This document shows, in pieces, positions 34,076 through 43,129 of a DNA stretch of 64,000 nt; position 1 is the first letter of the stretch, and the number at the start of each line of letters is the position of its first letter. The position numbers and the translations under genes were made by a program. This DNA is from Prevotella sp. tc2-28. GTDB lineage: Bacteria > Bacteroidota > Bacteroidia > Bacteroidales > Bacteroidaceae. Location: the NCBI RefSeq assembly GCF_900107705.1, contig NZ_FNRE01000013.1, positions 1-64,000 on the forward strand, written 5' to 3'. The notes under the pieces were generated by a model. The model saw nothing but the letters and a program-made list of their open reading frames with translations. It was not told the origin of the DNA and did no database searches.

Positions 34076-37000
34076 ATGAAATACGATAATATCAAGAAAG
34101 TATTGCTCCTGGGAAGCGGAGCATTGAAGATTGGTGAGGCCGGTGAGTTCGACTATTCTGGTAGCCAGGCACTGAAAGCCTTGCGCGAAGAGGGCATCAA
34201 GACGGTGCTCATCAACCCCAACATTGCCACTGTCCAGACCTCAGAGGGCGTTGCCGATGAGATTTATTTCCTGCCTGTGCAGCCTTATTTCGTCGAGAAG
34301 GTCATCCGTAAGGAACGTCCTGATGGTATTCTGTTGGCTTTTGGTGGACAGACAGCCCTCAACTGCGGTGTGGAATTGTATAAGAGCGGTGTGCTCGAGA
34401 AATATGGCGTCCGTGTGCTTGGCACTCCCGTACAGGCTATCATCGATACCGAGGATCGCGAGTTGTTCGTCAAGAAACTCGACGAGATAGACGTAAAAAC
34501 CATCAAGAGCGAGGCCTGCGAGACCATCGAACAGGCGCGTAAAGCTGCCAAAGAACTGGGCTATCCCGTCATTCTTCGTGCTGCCTATGCACTTGGCGGA
34601 TTAGGCTCCGGTTTTTGTGATAATGAGGACGAACTAAATAAACTTGCCGAGAAAGCCTTCTCTTTCTCTCCTCAGGTGCTCGTTGAGAAGTCCTTGAAGG
34701 GTTGGAAGGAAATCGAGTATGAAGTGGTACGCGACCGTTATGACAATTGTATCACGGTCTGCAATATGGAAAACTTCGACCCGCTGGGTATTCATACAGG
34801 AGAGAGTATTGTCATTGCCCCGTCACAGACACTGACTAATTCAGAATACCATAAGTTGCGTGCCCTTGCCATCAAGATTATCCGTCATATTGGCATCGTG
34901 GGCGAGTGCAATGTGCAGTACGCCTTCGACCCACAGTCAGAAGACTATCGTGTCATTGAAGTCAATGCCCGTTTGTCCCGTTCTTCAGCGTTGGCTTCTA
35001 AGGCTACAGGCTATCCTTTGGCCTTCGTAGCGGCTAAGTTGGGTATGGGCTATGGCCTGTTTGAGTTGAAGAACTCGGTGACGAAGACTACATCAGCCTT
35101 CTTCGAACCAGCCCTCGACTATGTGGTGTGCAAGATTCCACGTTGGGATCTCTCCAAGTTCCACGGCGTCGACAAAGAGCTTGGCTCCTCGATGAAATCA
35201 GTCGGCGAGGTAATGGCTATCGGTCGCAATTTTGAGGAGGCCATCCAGAAAGGACTGCGCATGATAGGGCAGGGGATGCATGGCTTCGTAGAGAACAAGG
35301 AACTGCAGATTCCCGATATTGATGCTGCCTTGCGTGAACCCACCGACAAGCGTGTGTTCATCATCTCGAAAGCGATGCACCTGCCAGAATACGATATCGA
35401 CAAGATTCACGAACTGACGAAGATAGACAAGTGGTTCCTTTATAAGTTGAAGCATATCATTGATATCGATGAAGCATTGAAGCGACAGCAGGTCAATACA
35501 CTTGATGCTGACTTGTTGCGCGAAGCAAAGGTCTATGGATTTACCGATTTCCAGATAGCTCGTGCCATCGGTCTGGAGTCAGAGCTCGACAATATGCACA
35601 AGGCTGTGCTCGTCGTGCGTAATCGTCGTAAACAGCTGGGCATCATGCCTGTTGTCAAGCAGATTGATACGTTGGCAGCTGAGTACCCTGCCCAGACCAA
35701 TTACCTTTACGTCACATATTCAGGGACACAGAGCGATATTCCTTATGAGCACGACCACCGTTCCATTATCGTATTGGGTTCAGGAGCCTATCGCATCGGC
35801 AGTAGTGTCGAGTTCGACTGGTGTGGTGTACAGGCGTTGAACACGATTCGCAAGGAGGGATGGCGCTCCGTGATGATTAACTACAACCCAGAGACCGTTT
35901 CTACGGACTACGACATGTGCGACCGTCTCTATTTTGATGAACTTACTTTCGAGCGTGTGCTCGACATCATTGATATGGAGCAACCCTATGGCGTTATCGT
36001 TTCCACCGGAGGTCAGATTCCTAACAACCTGGCAGTTTATCTCGATGAGGCTGGTGTGCGTATTTTGGGAACACAGGCCTCCGACATTGACGGTGCTGAG
36101 GATCGTGCCAAATTCTCACAGATGCTCAACGAGTTGGGTGTCAACCAGCCGGAATGGAGCGCCTTGACCTCGATGGATGAAATTGGTCAGTTTGTCGACC
36201 GTGTCGGCTTCCCTGTCTTGGTTCGTCCGTCGTATGTGTTAAGCGGTGCAGCCATGAATGTCTGCTCCAACAAAGACGAACTGGAACGTTTCCTCCAATT
36301 GGCAGCCAACGTGTCCGAAGACCACCCCGTCGTCGTATCGAAATTTATCGAGCATGCCAAGGAGATAGAGATGGATGCAGTGGCCAAGGATGGTGAGATA
36401 CTGGCCTATGCCATCAGCGAGCACATCGAGTTTGCCGGAGTCCACTCTGGCGACGCCACCATTCAGTTCCCTCCGCAGAAATTGTATGTGGAGACCGTGA
36501 GACGTATCAAGCGCATTTCGCGTCAGATAGCCAAGGCGTTGCATATCAACGGACCGTTTAACATCCAGTATATGGCGCGCGAGAACGATATCCTTGTTAT
36601 CGAGTGTAACCTGCGAGCCTCACGCTCCTTCCCCTTCGTTTCGAAAGTGCTCAAATTGAATCTCATTGAACTGGCAACGAAGGTCATGCTGGGACTGCCC
36701 GTTGAGAAACCCTCTAAGAATCTCTTTGACCTCGACTATGTGGGCATCAAGGCCTCGCAGTTCTCCTTCAACCGATTGCAGAAGGCCGACCCTGTGCTGG
36801 GTGTCGATATGGCATCAACTGGTGAGGTGGGCTGTATTGGTGACAATACCCATACGGCACTGCTGAAAGCCATGTTGAGCGTAGGACATCGCATTCCCAG
36901 GAAGACGGTGCTGCTCTCTACAGGTGGTGCCAAGCAGAAGGCTGAGATGCTTGATGCTGCTCGCATGTTGGAGTCGCACGGCTATGAGTTGTATGCTACG

Positions 37001-37303
37001 GGTGGTACGTCGAAGTATCTCACCGACAATGGTATACAGAATACGCTTGTCCACTGGCCTTCTGATGCCGGACAGCCTCAGGCCCTCGACCTGTTGCATC
37101 AGCATAAGATAGATATGGTGGTTAACATCCCGAAAGATCTGACCACCCACGAGTTGACTAATGGTTATAAGATACGTCGTGCCGCTATCGACCTCAATGT
37201 GCCTCTGATAACCAATGCCCGACTGGCTTCTGCCTTCATTCAGGCATTCTGTACAGTTCCTCTTGATGCGATAGGAATTAAGTCTTGGAATGAATATAAG
37301 TAA
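34076..37303 (+). CDS. carB: Carbamoyl-phosphate synthase large subunit
   Basis: 1075 residues. Two homologous ATP-grasp halves are readable: the first with LLLGSGALKIGEAGEFDYSG and VEVNARLSRSSALASKATGY, the second with IVLGSGAYRIGSSVEFDWCG and VIECNLRASRSFPFVSKV. The C-terminal MGS-like allosteric domain follows (VLLSTGGAKQKAEML, ELYATGGTSKYL). It joins bicarbonate, ammonia and two ATP into carbamoyl phosphate, receiving ammonia from CarA. No deviation from the family was noticed. It ends the glmS-purF-carA-carB unit. Confidence 0.97.
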   Translation: MKYDNIKKVLLLGSGALKIGEAGEFDYSGSQALKALREEGIKTVLINPNIATVQTSEGVADEIYFLPVQPYFVEKVIRKERPDGILLAFGGQTALNCGVELYKSGVLEKYGVRVLGTPVQAIIDTEDRELFVKKLDEIDVKTIKSEACETIEQARKAAKELGYPVILRAAYALGGLGSGFCDNEDELNKLAEKAFSFSPQVLVEKSLKGWKEIEYEVVRDRYDNCITVCNMENFDPLGIHTGESIVIAPSQTLTNSEYHKLRALAIKIIRHIGIVGECNVQYAFDPQSEDYRVIEVNARLSRSSALASKATGYPLAFVAAKLGMGYGLFELKNSVTKTTSAFFEPALDYVVCKIPRWDLSKFHGVDKELGSSMKSVGEVMAIGRNFEEAIQKGLRMIGQGMHGFVENKELQIPDIDAALREPTDKRVFIISKAMHLPEYDIDKIHELTKIDKWFLYKLKHIIDIDEALKRQQVNTLDADLLREAKVYGFTDFQIARAIGLESELDNMHKAVLVVRNRRKQLGIMPVVKQIDTLAAEYPAQTNYLYVTYSGTQSDIPYEHDHRSIIVLGSGAYRIGSSVEFDWCGVQALNTIRKEGWRSVMINYNPETVSTDYDMCDRLYFDELTFERVLDIIDMEQPYGVIVSTGGQIPNNLAVYLDEAGVRILGTQASDIDGAEDRAKFSQMLNELGVNQPEWSALTSMDEIGQFVDRVGFPVLVRPSYVLSGAAMNVCSNKDELERFLQLAANVSEDHPVVVSKFIEHAKEIEMDAVAKDGEILAYAISEHIEFAGVHSGDATIQFPPQKLYVETVRRIKRISRQIAKALHINGPFNIQYMARENDILVIECNLRASRSFPFVSKVLKLNLIELATKVMLGLPVEKPSKNLFDLDYVGIKASQFSFNRLQKADPVLGVDMASTGEVGCIGDNTHTALLKAMLSVGHRIPRKTVLLSTGGAKQKAEMLDAARMLESHGYELYATGGTSKYLTDNGIQNTLVHWPSDAGQPQALDLLHQHKIDMVVNIPKDLTTHELTNGYKIRRAAIDLNVPLITNARLASAFIQAFCTVPLDAIGIKSWNEYK

Positions 37304-37311
37304 AAAAGTGC

Positions 37312-37350
37312 GCAAATATTTGGCGAAAAGCCAAATATTTGCTACTTTTG
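37312..37350 (+). promoter_or_regulatory. Promoter with 13-bp dyad between its -33 and -7 elements
   Basis: TTTG (37319-37322), 20 nt, TACTTTTG (37343-37350). A perfect inverted repeat, GCAAATATTTGGC (37312-37324) and GCCAAATATTTGC (37330-37342), covers the -33 element and touches the -7 box. It could be an operator, a carB terminator stem, or both. Confidence 0.75.
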
Positions 37351-37382
37351 CAACTTGAAAGTACTAAAGACCTGATTACGAG

Positions 37383-38531
37383 ATGGAGCTTAACGATACA
37401 TTTGAATCCCAAATCAACCGAAGCGACTATAAAATACTCATTGTCGATGATGTTGTCAGCAACGTATTGCTGCTGAAAATCCTGTTGACCAATGAGAAAT
37501 TCCAAGTGTGTACGGCCAACTGTGGCAATATGTGTATAGAGCAGGCCAAGAAGGAGAAGCCCGACTTGATACTGCTTGACGTGATGATGCCTGATATCAA
37601 TGGCTTCGACACCGCTGTTATCTTGAAGAAAGACCCTGAGACACAGGATATTCCCATCATCTTCCTTACGGCGCTCAACAACCCTTCCGACCTGGTACAT
37701 GGTTTCCAGGTAGGCGCCAACGACTTCCTGACAAAACCTTTTAATAAAGAGGAACTGGTCATGCGTGTGATGCACCAGATACAACTTGTTGCTGCTAAGC
37801 GAATCATTGTCAGACAGAACGACGAGTTGCGACGCACCATCAACAACCGCGACAAGATGTACTCGGTTATTGCCCACGACTTGCGTTCTCCTATGGCATC
37901 TATCCGTATGGTGCTCAACCTGGCAGTCAATGTCGTTTCACCCGATACGGTAGGTCCGGAAATCTTTGAACTGCTTGACAAAGCCAACCGTGAGTCAGAA
38001 GAGACACATGACCTGTTGGACAACCTGCTGAAATGGACGAAGAGCCAGACTGGCCGACTGAATGTCGTCTATCAGGATTTCGACCTCGAAGAGGTTGTGC
38101 CCGGTGTGGTTGACATCTTCACCATGATTGCCGAGATGAAGAAAATCACGCTTCAATATATTCCTTCCGAGGAGAAAATCACCGTTCATGCTGATAATGA
38201 TATGGTCAAGACCGTCATCCGAAACTTCCTGTCGAACGCTATCAAGTTCACACCCGAAGGGAAGGGTATTGAGGTGTTCTTCAAACGTGAAGGTGACTTC
38301 GCTCGTATCAGCGTCCGTGACCATGGTGTCGGTATTGCAGCAGACCGCGTGGAAACCATTTTCCATAAAGGTGAGACAACTTACGGAACAGGTGGTGAGG
38401 AAGGTTCCGGATTGGGCTTGCAGCTCTGTCAGGATTTTGCTCGCAAGAATGGCGGTGATGCCTACGTAGAGTCCGTCGAGGGCGAGGGCTCAACCTTCTC
38501 GTTCACGATACCCATAAAAAAAGAGGCCTGA
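37383..38531 (+). CDS. Receiver-histidine kinase hybrid (REC-HisKA-HATPase)
   Basis: 382 residues, no membrane segment. An N-terminal receiver (residues 16-135) has the acidic pocket DD22-23, phospho-acceptor Asp66 (LILLDVMMPD) and Lys118 (TKPF). A HisKA domain follows with His165 (YSVIAHDLRSPMAS), then HATPase with NFLSNAIKFTPEG, RDHGVGI and GSGLGLQLCQDF. A kinase with its receiver at the N-terminus is usually a relay member that is itself phosphorylated by another kinase. No DNA-binding partner is adjacent. The gene has its own promoter with a dyad and a terminator overlapping its stop codon. Confidence 0.92.
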   Translation: MELNDTFESQINRSDYKILIVDDVVSNVLLLKILLTNEKFQVCTANCGNMCIEQAKKEKPDLILLDVMMPDINGFDTAVILKKDPETQDIPIIFLTALNNPSDLVHGFQVGANDFLTKPFNKEELVMRVMHQIQLVAAKRIIVRQNDELRRTINNRDKMYSVIAHDLRSPMASIRMVLNLAVNVVSPDTVGPEIFELLDKANRESEETHDLLDNLLKWTKSQTGRLNVVYQDFDLEEVVPGVVDIFTMIAEMKKITLQYIPSEEKITVHADNDMVKTVIRNFLSNAIKFTPEGKGIEVFFKREGDFARISVRDHGVGIAADRVETIFHKGETTYGTGGEEGSGLGLQLCQDFARKNGGDAYVESVEGEGSTFSFTIPIKKEA

Positions 38532-38543
38532 GCCTCTTTTTTT
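38516..38543. terminator. Bidirectional terminator overlapping the kinase stop
   Basis: AAAAAAGAGGC pairs with GCCTCTTTTTT around CTGA, spanning the TGA at 38529-38531; it serves the convergent SPFH operon too. Confidence 0.9.
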
Positions 38544-38563
38544 TGTTGTTATGTGTAGTTTCG

Positions 38564-39517
38564 TTATTCGGTCTTGAACAGGTCCTTGATGCCACCTATA
38601 GAGCCGAGCAGGTTAGTGGCTTCATAGGGCAGGTATACCGTCTTCGTCTTGTCACCCTGAGCCAGTTCCTGCATCATCTGGATGTACTTCTGAGCCAGCA
38701 GATAGTTGGCAGGATTCGTCGACTTGCCCACAGCCTCCGTGATCAGTTCGATAGCCTTGGCTTCAGCTTCTGCCTTGCGGATGCGTGCTTGTGCCTCACC
38801 TTCAGCGTGTAGGATGGCTTGTTGCTTCTGGGCGTCAGCACGGTTGATGATGGCAGTCTTCTCACCCTCTGATGCCAGGATTTCAGCAGCCTTTTCACCC
38901 TCTGAGGTCAGAATCTGTGCACGCTTGTTGCGCTCGGCCTGCATCTGCTTCTCCATCGCGTTCAGCACCGTTGCAGGAGGCACAATGTCTTGCAGTTCAA
39001 CACGGTTTACTTTCACACCCCATTTGTCGGTGGCATCGTCCAGCACGGCGCGCAGTTTGGTGTTGATGGTGTCGCGCGAAGTCAGCGTCTCGTCCAGTTC
39101 CAGTTCACCGATGATGTTACGCAGGGTGGTCTGTGTCAGTTTCTCGATGGCGTTGGGCAGGTTCGAAATCTCATACACCGCCTTGAACGGATCAACAATC
39201 TGGAAGTACAGCAGGGCGTTGATTTCCATCTGGATGTTATCTTTCGTAATCACGTTCTGCGAGGGGAAGTCGTAAACCTGCTCACGGAGATCAATCGAGT
39301 TGGAGTAAGCGTAGCGTCCACGGTTCAGCACGACAATCTCCTTGGCACGGTCGATGAAGGGGATGATGATGTTGATACCAGGGTTCAGCGTGGCATAGTA
39401 ACGTCCTAAGCGCTCAATGATACGGGTTTCAGACTGAGGGATGATGACTAATGCCATTTTGGCAAAGATGACCACCAGTACGATGATGGCAATTAATACA
39501 TAACTCATAATGTCCAT
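38564..39517 (-). CDS. SPFH/stomatin-like membrane protein
   Basis: 317 residues. One N-terminal membrane helix (MSYVLIAIIVLVVIFAKMAL) is followed by the SPFH domain (QSETRIIERLGRYYATLNPG, VDPFKAVYEISNLP, IGELELDETLTSRDTIN) and an Ala/Glu-rich coiled coil (about 195-265) with repeated ASEGEK. These proteins form cage-like assemblies that organise membrane microdomains and guard proteases. Pairing with an NfeD gene in the same operon is the classic arrangement. Last gene of a four-gene minus-strand unit (41199 to 38564). Confidence 0.92.
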   Translation of the reverse strand: MDIMSYVLIAIIVLVVIFAKMALVIIPQSETRIIERLGRYYATLNPGINIIIPFIDRAKEIVVLNRGRYAYSNSIDLREQVYDFPSQNVITKDNIQMEINALLYFQIVDPFKAVYEISNLPNAIEKLTQTTLRNIIGELELDETLTSRDTINTKLRAVLDDATDKWGVKVNRVELQDIVPPATVLNAMEKQMQAERNKRAQILTSEGEKAAEILASEGEKTAIINRADAQKQQAILHAEGEAQARIRKAEAEAKAIELITEAVGKSTNPANYLLAQKYIQMMQELAQGDKTKTVYLPYEATNLLGSIGGIKDLFKTE

Positions 39518-39550
39518 ATTGTTTATTGTTTAATGTTTAATCTTTAATCT

Positions 39551-40156
39551 TTATTGTTTTGCCTTCAAGTCCTCGTAGAAATGGGCGTGAGCCGTATAGT
39601 TGTACGGCATCAGGAAAAGTAATCCGATACCCAGTGTGAGGAAAGACAGGATAAGCCAGCCAATCATGCTGAGGTCAAGCAGGAAGAGCTGCATCTTGTG
39701 GCCCTGCATCAGTCGCATACTCTCGCAGATAGCTTCCTCGCCGCTCATCTCGGGGTTGTCTTTCAGGATAAATTCCGTCATGGCGTAGGAATACTCTTTG
39801 ATGAGGCCCGGAATGATGAGCAACAGTGCCCAGAGCAGGATGTAGATGCCTTTCAGCAACTCAGCCAGGAAGATGCGGAAATACTGGTTGAAACCATCGA
39901 ACAGGTGTCCGTAATCGAGGTTCTCATCGCGGATTAATCTCAGGAAGAAAATGAAGTGACCCCATGCCAGAGGCAACAACAGCAACGAGAAGACTCCCTG
40001 TAAGACCATACTGGGAATGGGATCCATAAAGAATGATGGCGAAGAGCCGAATAACTCCAGGATGATGAATGCGATGAGCGTGGCTATGGCAGCCTTTCCC
40101 CATTTTCCCTCCAATGACTGAAGGGCCATGTCTTTGTACTCCGAAATAGTTTTCAT
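39551..40156 (-). CDS. DUF975 family membrane protein
   Basis: 201 residues with five or six hydrophobic segments. The N-terminus (SEYKDMALQSLEGKWGKAAI) and C-terminal half (ELLKGIYILLWALLLIIPGL, SYAMTEFILKDNPEMSGEEA, ICESMRLMQGHK) match the DUF975 pattern. Function is unknown; the family is found near membrane-remodelling proteins. It lies between nfeD and SPFH genes with short A/T spacers made of repeated TTTAATCTTTAAT-like words, so it is in the same operon. Confidence 0.85.
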   Translation of the reverse strand: MKTISEYKDMALQSLEGKWGKAAIATLIAFIILELFGSSPSFFMDPIPSMVLQGVFSLLLLPLAWGHFIFFLRLIRDENLDYGHLFDGFNQYFRIFLAELLKGIYILLWALLLIIPGLIKEYSYAMTEFILKDNPEMSGEEAICESMRLMQGHKMQLFLLDLSMIGWLILSFLTLGIGLLFLMPYNYTAHAHFYEDLKAKQ

Positions 40157-40196
40157 AATCTTTAATATTTTATTGTTTATTGGCTATTGTTTATTG

Positions 40197-40643
40197 TTAC
40201 AACGTTTCCACCGTAATGATGGTGCTCTCACGTCCGATGACGCGCACGGAAGTTCCTTCGGGAATATCCGTCTCACTGACGGCCTTCCACAAGTCTCCGT
40301 CTATTTGTACGTATCCACTGTTGCCAGCCTTGATCGCCTCAGTCACACGACCTGTGCGGCCTAACAGGGCGTCCGCATTGCTCACGCGTTTGTCCTCCCC
40401 TTTGTGCAACCATTTTTTGGCAGCTGGACGCACATAGAGCAGTGCAGCCAGTGATATGACGACAAAACAGAGGATTTGTACCGTGATGCTGTCGCTAAAC
40501 AGTGCGGCTACAATGGCAGCTCCAACGGCACCGATAGAGAAACAGATGATAAAGAAATCACCCGACGACAGTTCCATAATCAGGCAAAGCACGGCTACGA
40601 TGGCCCACACCTGCCACATGTTTTGTAAGATGTACTCAATCAT
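40197..40643 (-). CDS. NfeD family membrane protein
   Basis: 148 residues. Three membrane helices (WAIVAVLCLIMELSSGDFFI, ICFSIGAVGAAIVAALF, ILCFVVISLAALLYV) and a C-terminal OB-fold beta domain (LLGRTGRVTEAIKAGNSGYV, DGDLWKAVSETDIPEGTSV, VIGRESTIITVE). This is the short NfeD form without a protease domain, which works with SPFH proteins. Placement two genes from the SPFH gene supports a shared role. Confidence 0.92.
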   Translation of the reverse strand: MIEYILQNMWQVWAIVAVLCLIMELSSGDFFIICFSIGAVGAAIVAALFSDSITVQILCFVVISLAALLYVRPAAKKWLHKGEDKRVSNADALLGRTGRVTEAIKAGNSGYVQIDGDLWKAVSETDIPEGTSVRVIGRESTIITVETL

Positions 40644-40677
40644 ATGCTTTAATCTTTAATGTTTAATCTTTAATGTA

Positions 40678-41199
40678 TCAAATCGATAAGATAAAATCGT
40701 CCCAATCCTTCGTGCTCCCTTTCTTGCCAAACACCTTTTGGTAGAGTCGGCTACGCGTGGTGGCTATACTTTCCTTCGAGTGAGCCGTCAGCGTAGCGAT
40801 GTCTTTTGGCTGCAGTCGCATCTTGATGAGCAGGCTGACGTGTAAATCCTGTTCGCTCATGCGATAAAGACTGTACAACTTGTCGGTAAATCCTGCATAG
40901 GTCGTGTCAACCGCCTCCGTCAGTTCTGTCCAGTCGCTCTCCGTCATGCTGCGCCCCTCGTTCAGATACTGTTTGATGCGAAGGTAGATGGGCGAGCTCA
41001 TCAGTGTACTCTTGTCGCTGACCCGTTGCTCCATCACAGCCATCTTCTGCATGGCGTGTATGTTGTCCAGTCGGCTTTGCAACAGCTGAATCTTCCTGCG
41101 GTTACTTTGTATCACCAATATAAATAAGGTGACATAGAACACCGTGCAAATCATCAGCAGGAACAGTTCGCGGTTGGTCAGGATAGTTGTCATATTCAT
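40678..41199 (-). CDS. Membrane-anchored HTH protein, C-terminal domain like the regulator at 474
   Basis: 173 residues. One membrane helix (LFLLMICTVFYVTLFILVI), a coiled coil (35-65), then a helical C-terminal domain: YAGFTDKLYSLYRMSEQDLH, LLIKMRLQPKDIATLTAHSK, TRSRLYQKVFGKKGS. This aligns by eye with the end of the TPR regulator at 474-2090 (FHDFLTSKL-type helix, LLLRLHFKAGEIANMLGV, FNKKGSSREL), so both share a DNA-binding-like module. It lacks the TPR sensor. First gene of the NfeD/DUF975/SPFH operon, which it may control. Confidence 0.7.
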   Translation of the reverse strand: MNMTTILTNRELFLLMICTVFYVTLFILVIQSNRRKIQLLQSRLDNIHAMQKMAVMEQRVSDKSTLMSSPIYLRIKQYLNEGRSMTESDWTELTEAVDTTYAGFTDKLYSLYRMSEQDLHVSLLIKMRLQPKDIATLTAHSKESIATTRSRLYQKVFGKKGSTKDWDDFILSI

Positions 41200-41218
41200 T
41201 TTCTTGTTTTCTGTGATG

Positions 41219-41226
41219 CAAAGTTA
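41219..41226 (-). promoter_or_regulatory. -7 element of the HTH-NfeD-DUF975-SPFH operon
   Basis: Minus-strand TAACTTTG, 19 bases before the start at 41199. Confidence 0.55.
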
Positions 41227-41331
41227 TGAAAAAATCACTAACCAACCAAGAAAAAAGGTTTGCAAAAGTTCACAAAGGGTCATTTGCACACTTTTGCAAA
41301 GGAATTATGCCACAGTTTGCAATAATTTTCT

Positions 41332-41339
41332 TACCTTTG
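41332..41339 (+). promoter_or_regulatory. -7 element of the secreted protein gene upstream of trpS
   Basis: TACCTTTG, 24 bases before ATG 41364. The 105 bases between the divergent promoters contain four TTTGCA words in a row-like arrangement (41259, 41283, 41293, 41316). Confidence 0.6.
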
Positions 41340-41363
41340 CATGCGATTATTAAAACTGAGGAT

Positions 41364-41954
41364 ATGAGAAGACAGCTTTTCGGGCTTTTGGTGGTTCTTT
41401 TGTTGACAGCTAGCGTGGCGATAAGTGCTCAGACAAGCCTTGCCGGCCGTACCTATCATCATCCCAATGTCTTGGCTGGCATGATGAACGAGGCGACTAA
41501 GGATGTAGACAAGAAAGTAGCCGAGGCTCGTGGTAAGTTTATTGCCAAGGCCGAGAAAAAGAAAGGCCGCAAACTGACTGATGAGGAAGTCGCTAAGTTG
41601 GATGCCGAAATCAAGAAGAAGTTGGCTGATATGGAGATTATGAAGAAGGGCATGAAAATGGCGATTACTGTCGAGTTCAAGGACGATAAGAATGTCGTGC
41701 TAAAACAAGATACGAAAGTCAGTGACGATGCCTTGAAAGCTGCTGGTTACGGCTGGCTGAAGCGCAAGGCCATGAAGGCTGCTCTGGCTGTGGCTCCCTC
41801 ATCGCAGAAAGGCACCTATATCGTCAAGGACAACATGGTTATCATGGCCGATAAGGACAACGAGAAGGATACCATGTTCATCAGCCAGGACGGCAAGGTC
41901 CTCACGATTAAAGAGGAAAAAGGCAAAATCTTCAAACTGACAAGAACAAAATAA
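41364..41954 (+). CDS. Small secreted Lys-rich protein of unknown function
   Basis: 196 residues from ATG 41364, after its promoter; a longer frame from 41226 would start upstream of the transcription start. Signal peptide LFGLLVVLLLTASVAISAQ, then a Lys/Glu-rich helical part (VDKKVAEARGKFIAKAEKKK, LDAEIKKKLADMEIMKKGMK) and a beta-rich C-terminal half with repeated KDNMVIMADKDNEKD-type strands (VKDNMVIMADKD, TMFISQDGKVLTIKEEKGK). No family recognised; the C-terminal half looks like a lipocalin-like beta sheet. It is 14 bases before trpS and probably co-transcribed with it. Confidence 0.75.
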   Translation: MRRQLFGLLVVLLLTASVAISAQTSLAGRTYHHPNVLAGMMNEATKDVDKKVAEARGKFIAKAEKKKGRKLTDEEVAKLDAEIKKKLADMEIMKKGMKMAITVEFKDDKNVVLKQDTKVSDDALKAAGYGWLKRKAMKAALAVAPSSQKGTYIVKDNMVIMADKDNEKDTMFISQDGKVLTIKEEKGKIFKLTRTK

Positions 41955-41968
41955 AATAACACAAAAAT

Positions 41969-43060
41969 ATGGGAAAGATTATACTGACAGGTGACCGTCC
42001 TACGGGCAAGCTCCACTTGGGACACTATATTGGTTCACTGCGTCGTCGCGTAGAGTTGCAGAACGCAGGCGACTATGACAAGATGTTCGTTTTCATGGCC
42101 GATGTACAGGCCCTTACTGATAATGCCGACAATCCGGAGAAGATTCGCCAGAGCATCGTCAATGTGGCGCTCGACTATCTGGCTGCAGGCCTCGACCCCG
42201 AGAAGTGTGTGCTGTTCATCCAGAGTCAGATACCTGAGTTGGCTGAGCTGACCACCTATCTCATGAACCTTGTCTCCGTTTCGCGTGTGCAACGCAATCC
42301 GACTGTGAAGACCGAGGTGAAGATGCGTGGCTTCGAGGGCGAGAGCATCCCCTTGGGCTTCTTCTGCTACCCAGTGTCACAGGCTGCTGATATCACGCTC
42401 TTCAAGGCTACTACCGTGCCTGCTGGCGAAGACCAGGAACCCATGCTTGAGGTGACACGCGAACTGGTGCGCCGTTTCAACCAGATTTATGCTCCCGTGT
42501 TGGTCGAGCCCAACATCATGCTGCCTGAGAATGCCACTGCACGTCGTCTGCCTGGCACCGATGGCAAGGAGAAGATGTCCAAGTCGCTGGGTAACTGCAT
42601 CTACCTCTCCGACGATGCTGACACCGTTTGGCAGAAGGTTCGCTCGATGTACACCGACCCCACTCACATCAATCTGAACGACCCTGGCCATGTGGAGGGC
42701 AACGCCGTGTTCACCTATCTCGACGCCTTCTCGCGTCCTGAACACTTTGCACAGTACTGGCCTGAATACCAGAACCTCGACGAGCTGAAAGACCACTACC
42801 GCCGTGGTGGCTTGGGCGATATGAAGTGCAAGAAGTTCCTCAACCAGATTCTCAACGAGTTCTTGGAGCCCATGCGTCAGCGTCGCCACGAGTTCGAGCA
42901 GGACATCCCCGAGATCTACAACATCCTGCGCCGAGGCACTGAGAAAGCCCGTGAGACTGCTGCTCAGACCATGAGTGAGGTGCGCCAGGCCATGCAGATC
43001 AACTATTTCGACGATGAAGAACTGATTCGCTCACAAGCCGAGGCCTTCCGCCAGAAGTAA
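41969..43060 (+). CDS. trpS: Tryptophanyl-tRNA synthetase
   Basis: 363 residues. Class I synthetase signatures are present: [18 protein letters not shown] (HxGH) at the N-terminus and [13 protein letters not shown] (KMSKS) at about 200-212. [31 protein letters not shown] and [12 protein letters not shown] match TrpS specifically. It charges tRNA-Trp. Length is about 30 above the shortest bacterial TrpS, normal for this phylum. It shares an upstream promoter with the secreted protein gene and ends at a strong hairpin. Confidence 0.96.
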   Translation: MGKIILTGDRPTGKLHLGHYIGSLRRRVELQNAGDYDKMFVFMADVQALTDNADNPEKIRQSIVNVALDYLAAGLDPEKCVLFIQSQIPELAELTTYLMNLVSVSRVQRNPTVKTEVKMRGFEGESIPLGFFCYPVSQAADITLFKATTVPAGEDQEPMLEVTRELVRRFNQIYAPVLVEPNIMLPENATARRLPGTDGKEKMSKSLGNCIYLSDDADTVWQKVRSMYTDPTHINLNDPGHVEGNAVFTYLDAFSRPEHFAQYWPEYQNLDELKDHYRRGGLGDMKCKKFLNQILNEFLEPMRQRRHEFEQDIPEIYNILRRGTEKARETAAQTMSEVRQAMQINYFDDEELIRSQAEAFRQK

Positions 43061-43085
43061 CCCGCGAATCGTTAAATACTCCAAG

Positions 43086-43127
43086 GGGATTGCGTCTGTC
43101 CAGATGTGGTTCCCTTTTTCTTTTTTC
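43086..43127 (+). terminator. Terminator after trpS
   Basis: GGGATTGCGTCTG pairs with CAGATGTGGTTCCC (many G-U pairs, one bulge) over a 2-nt loop and is followed by TTTTTCTTTTTT. Confidence 0.8.
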
Positions 43128-43129
43128 GT

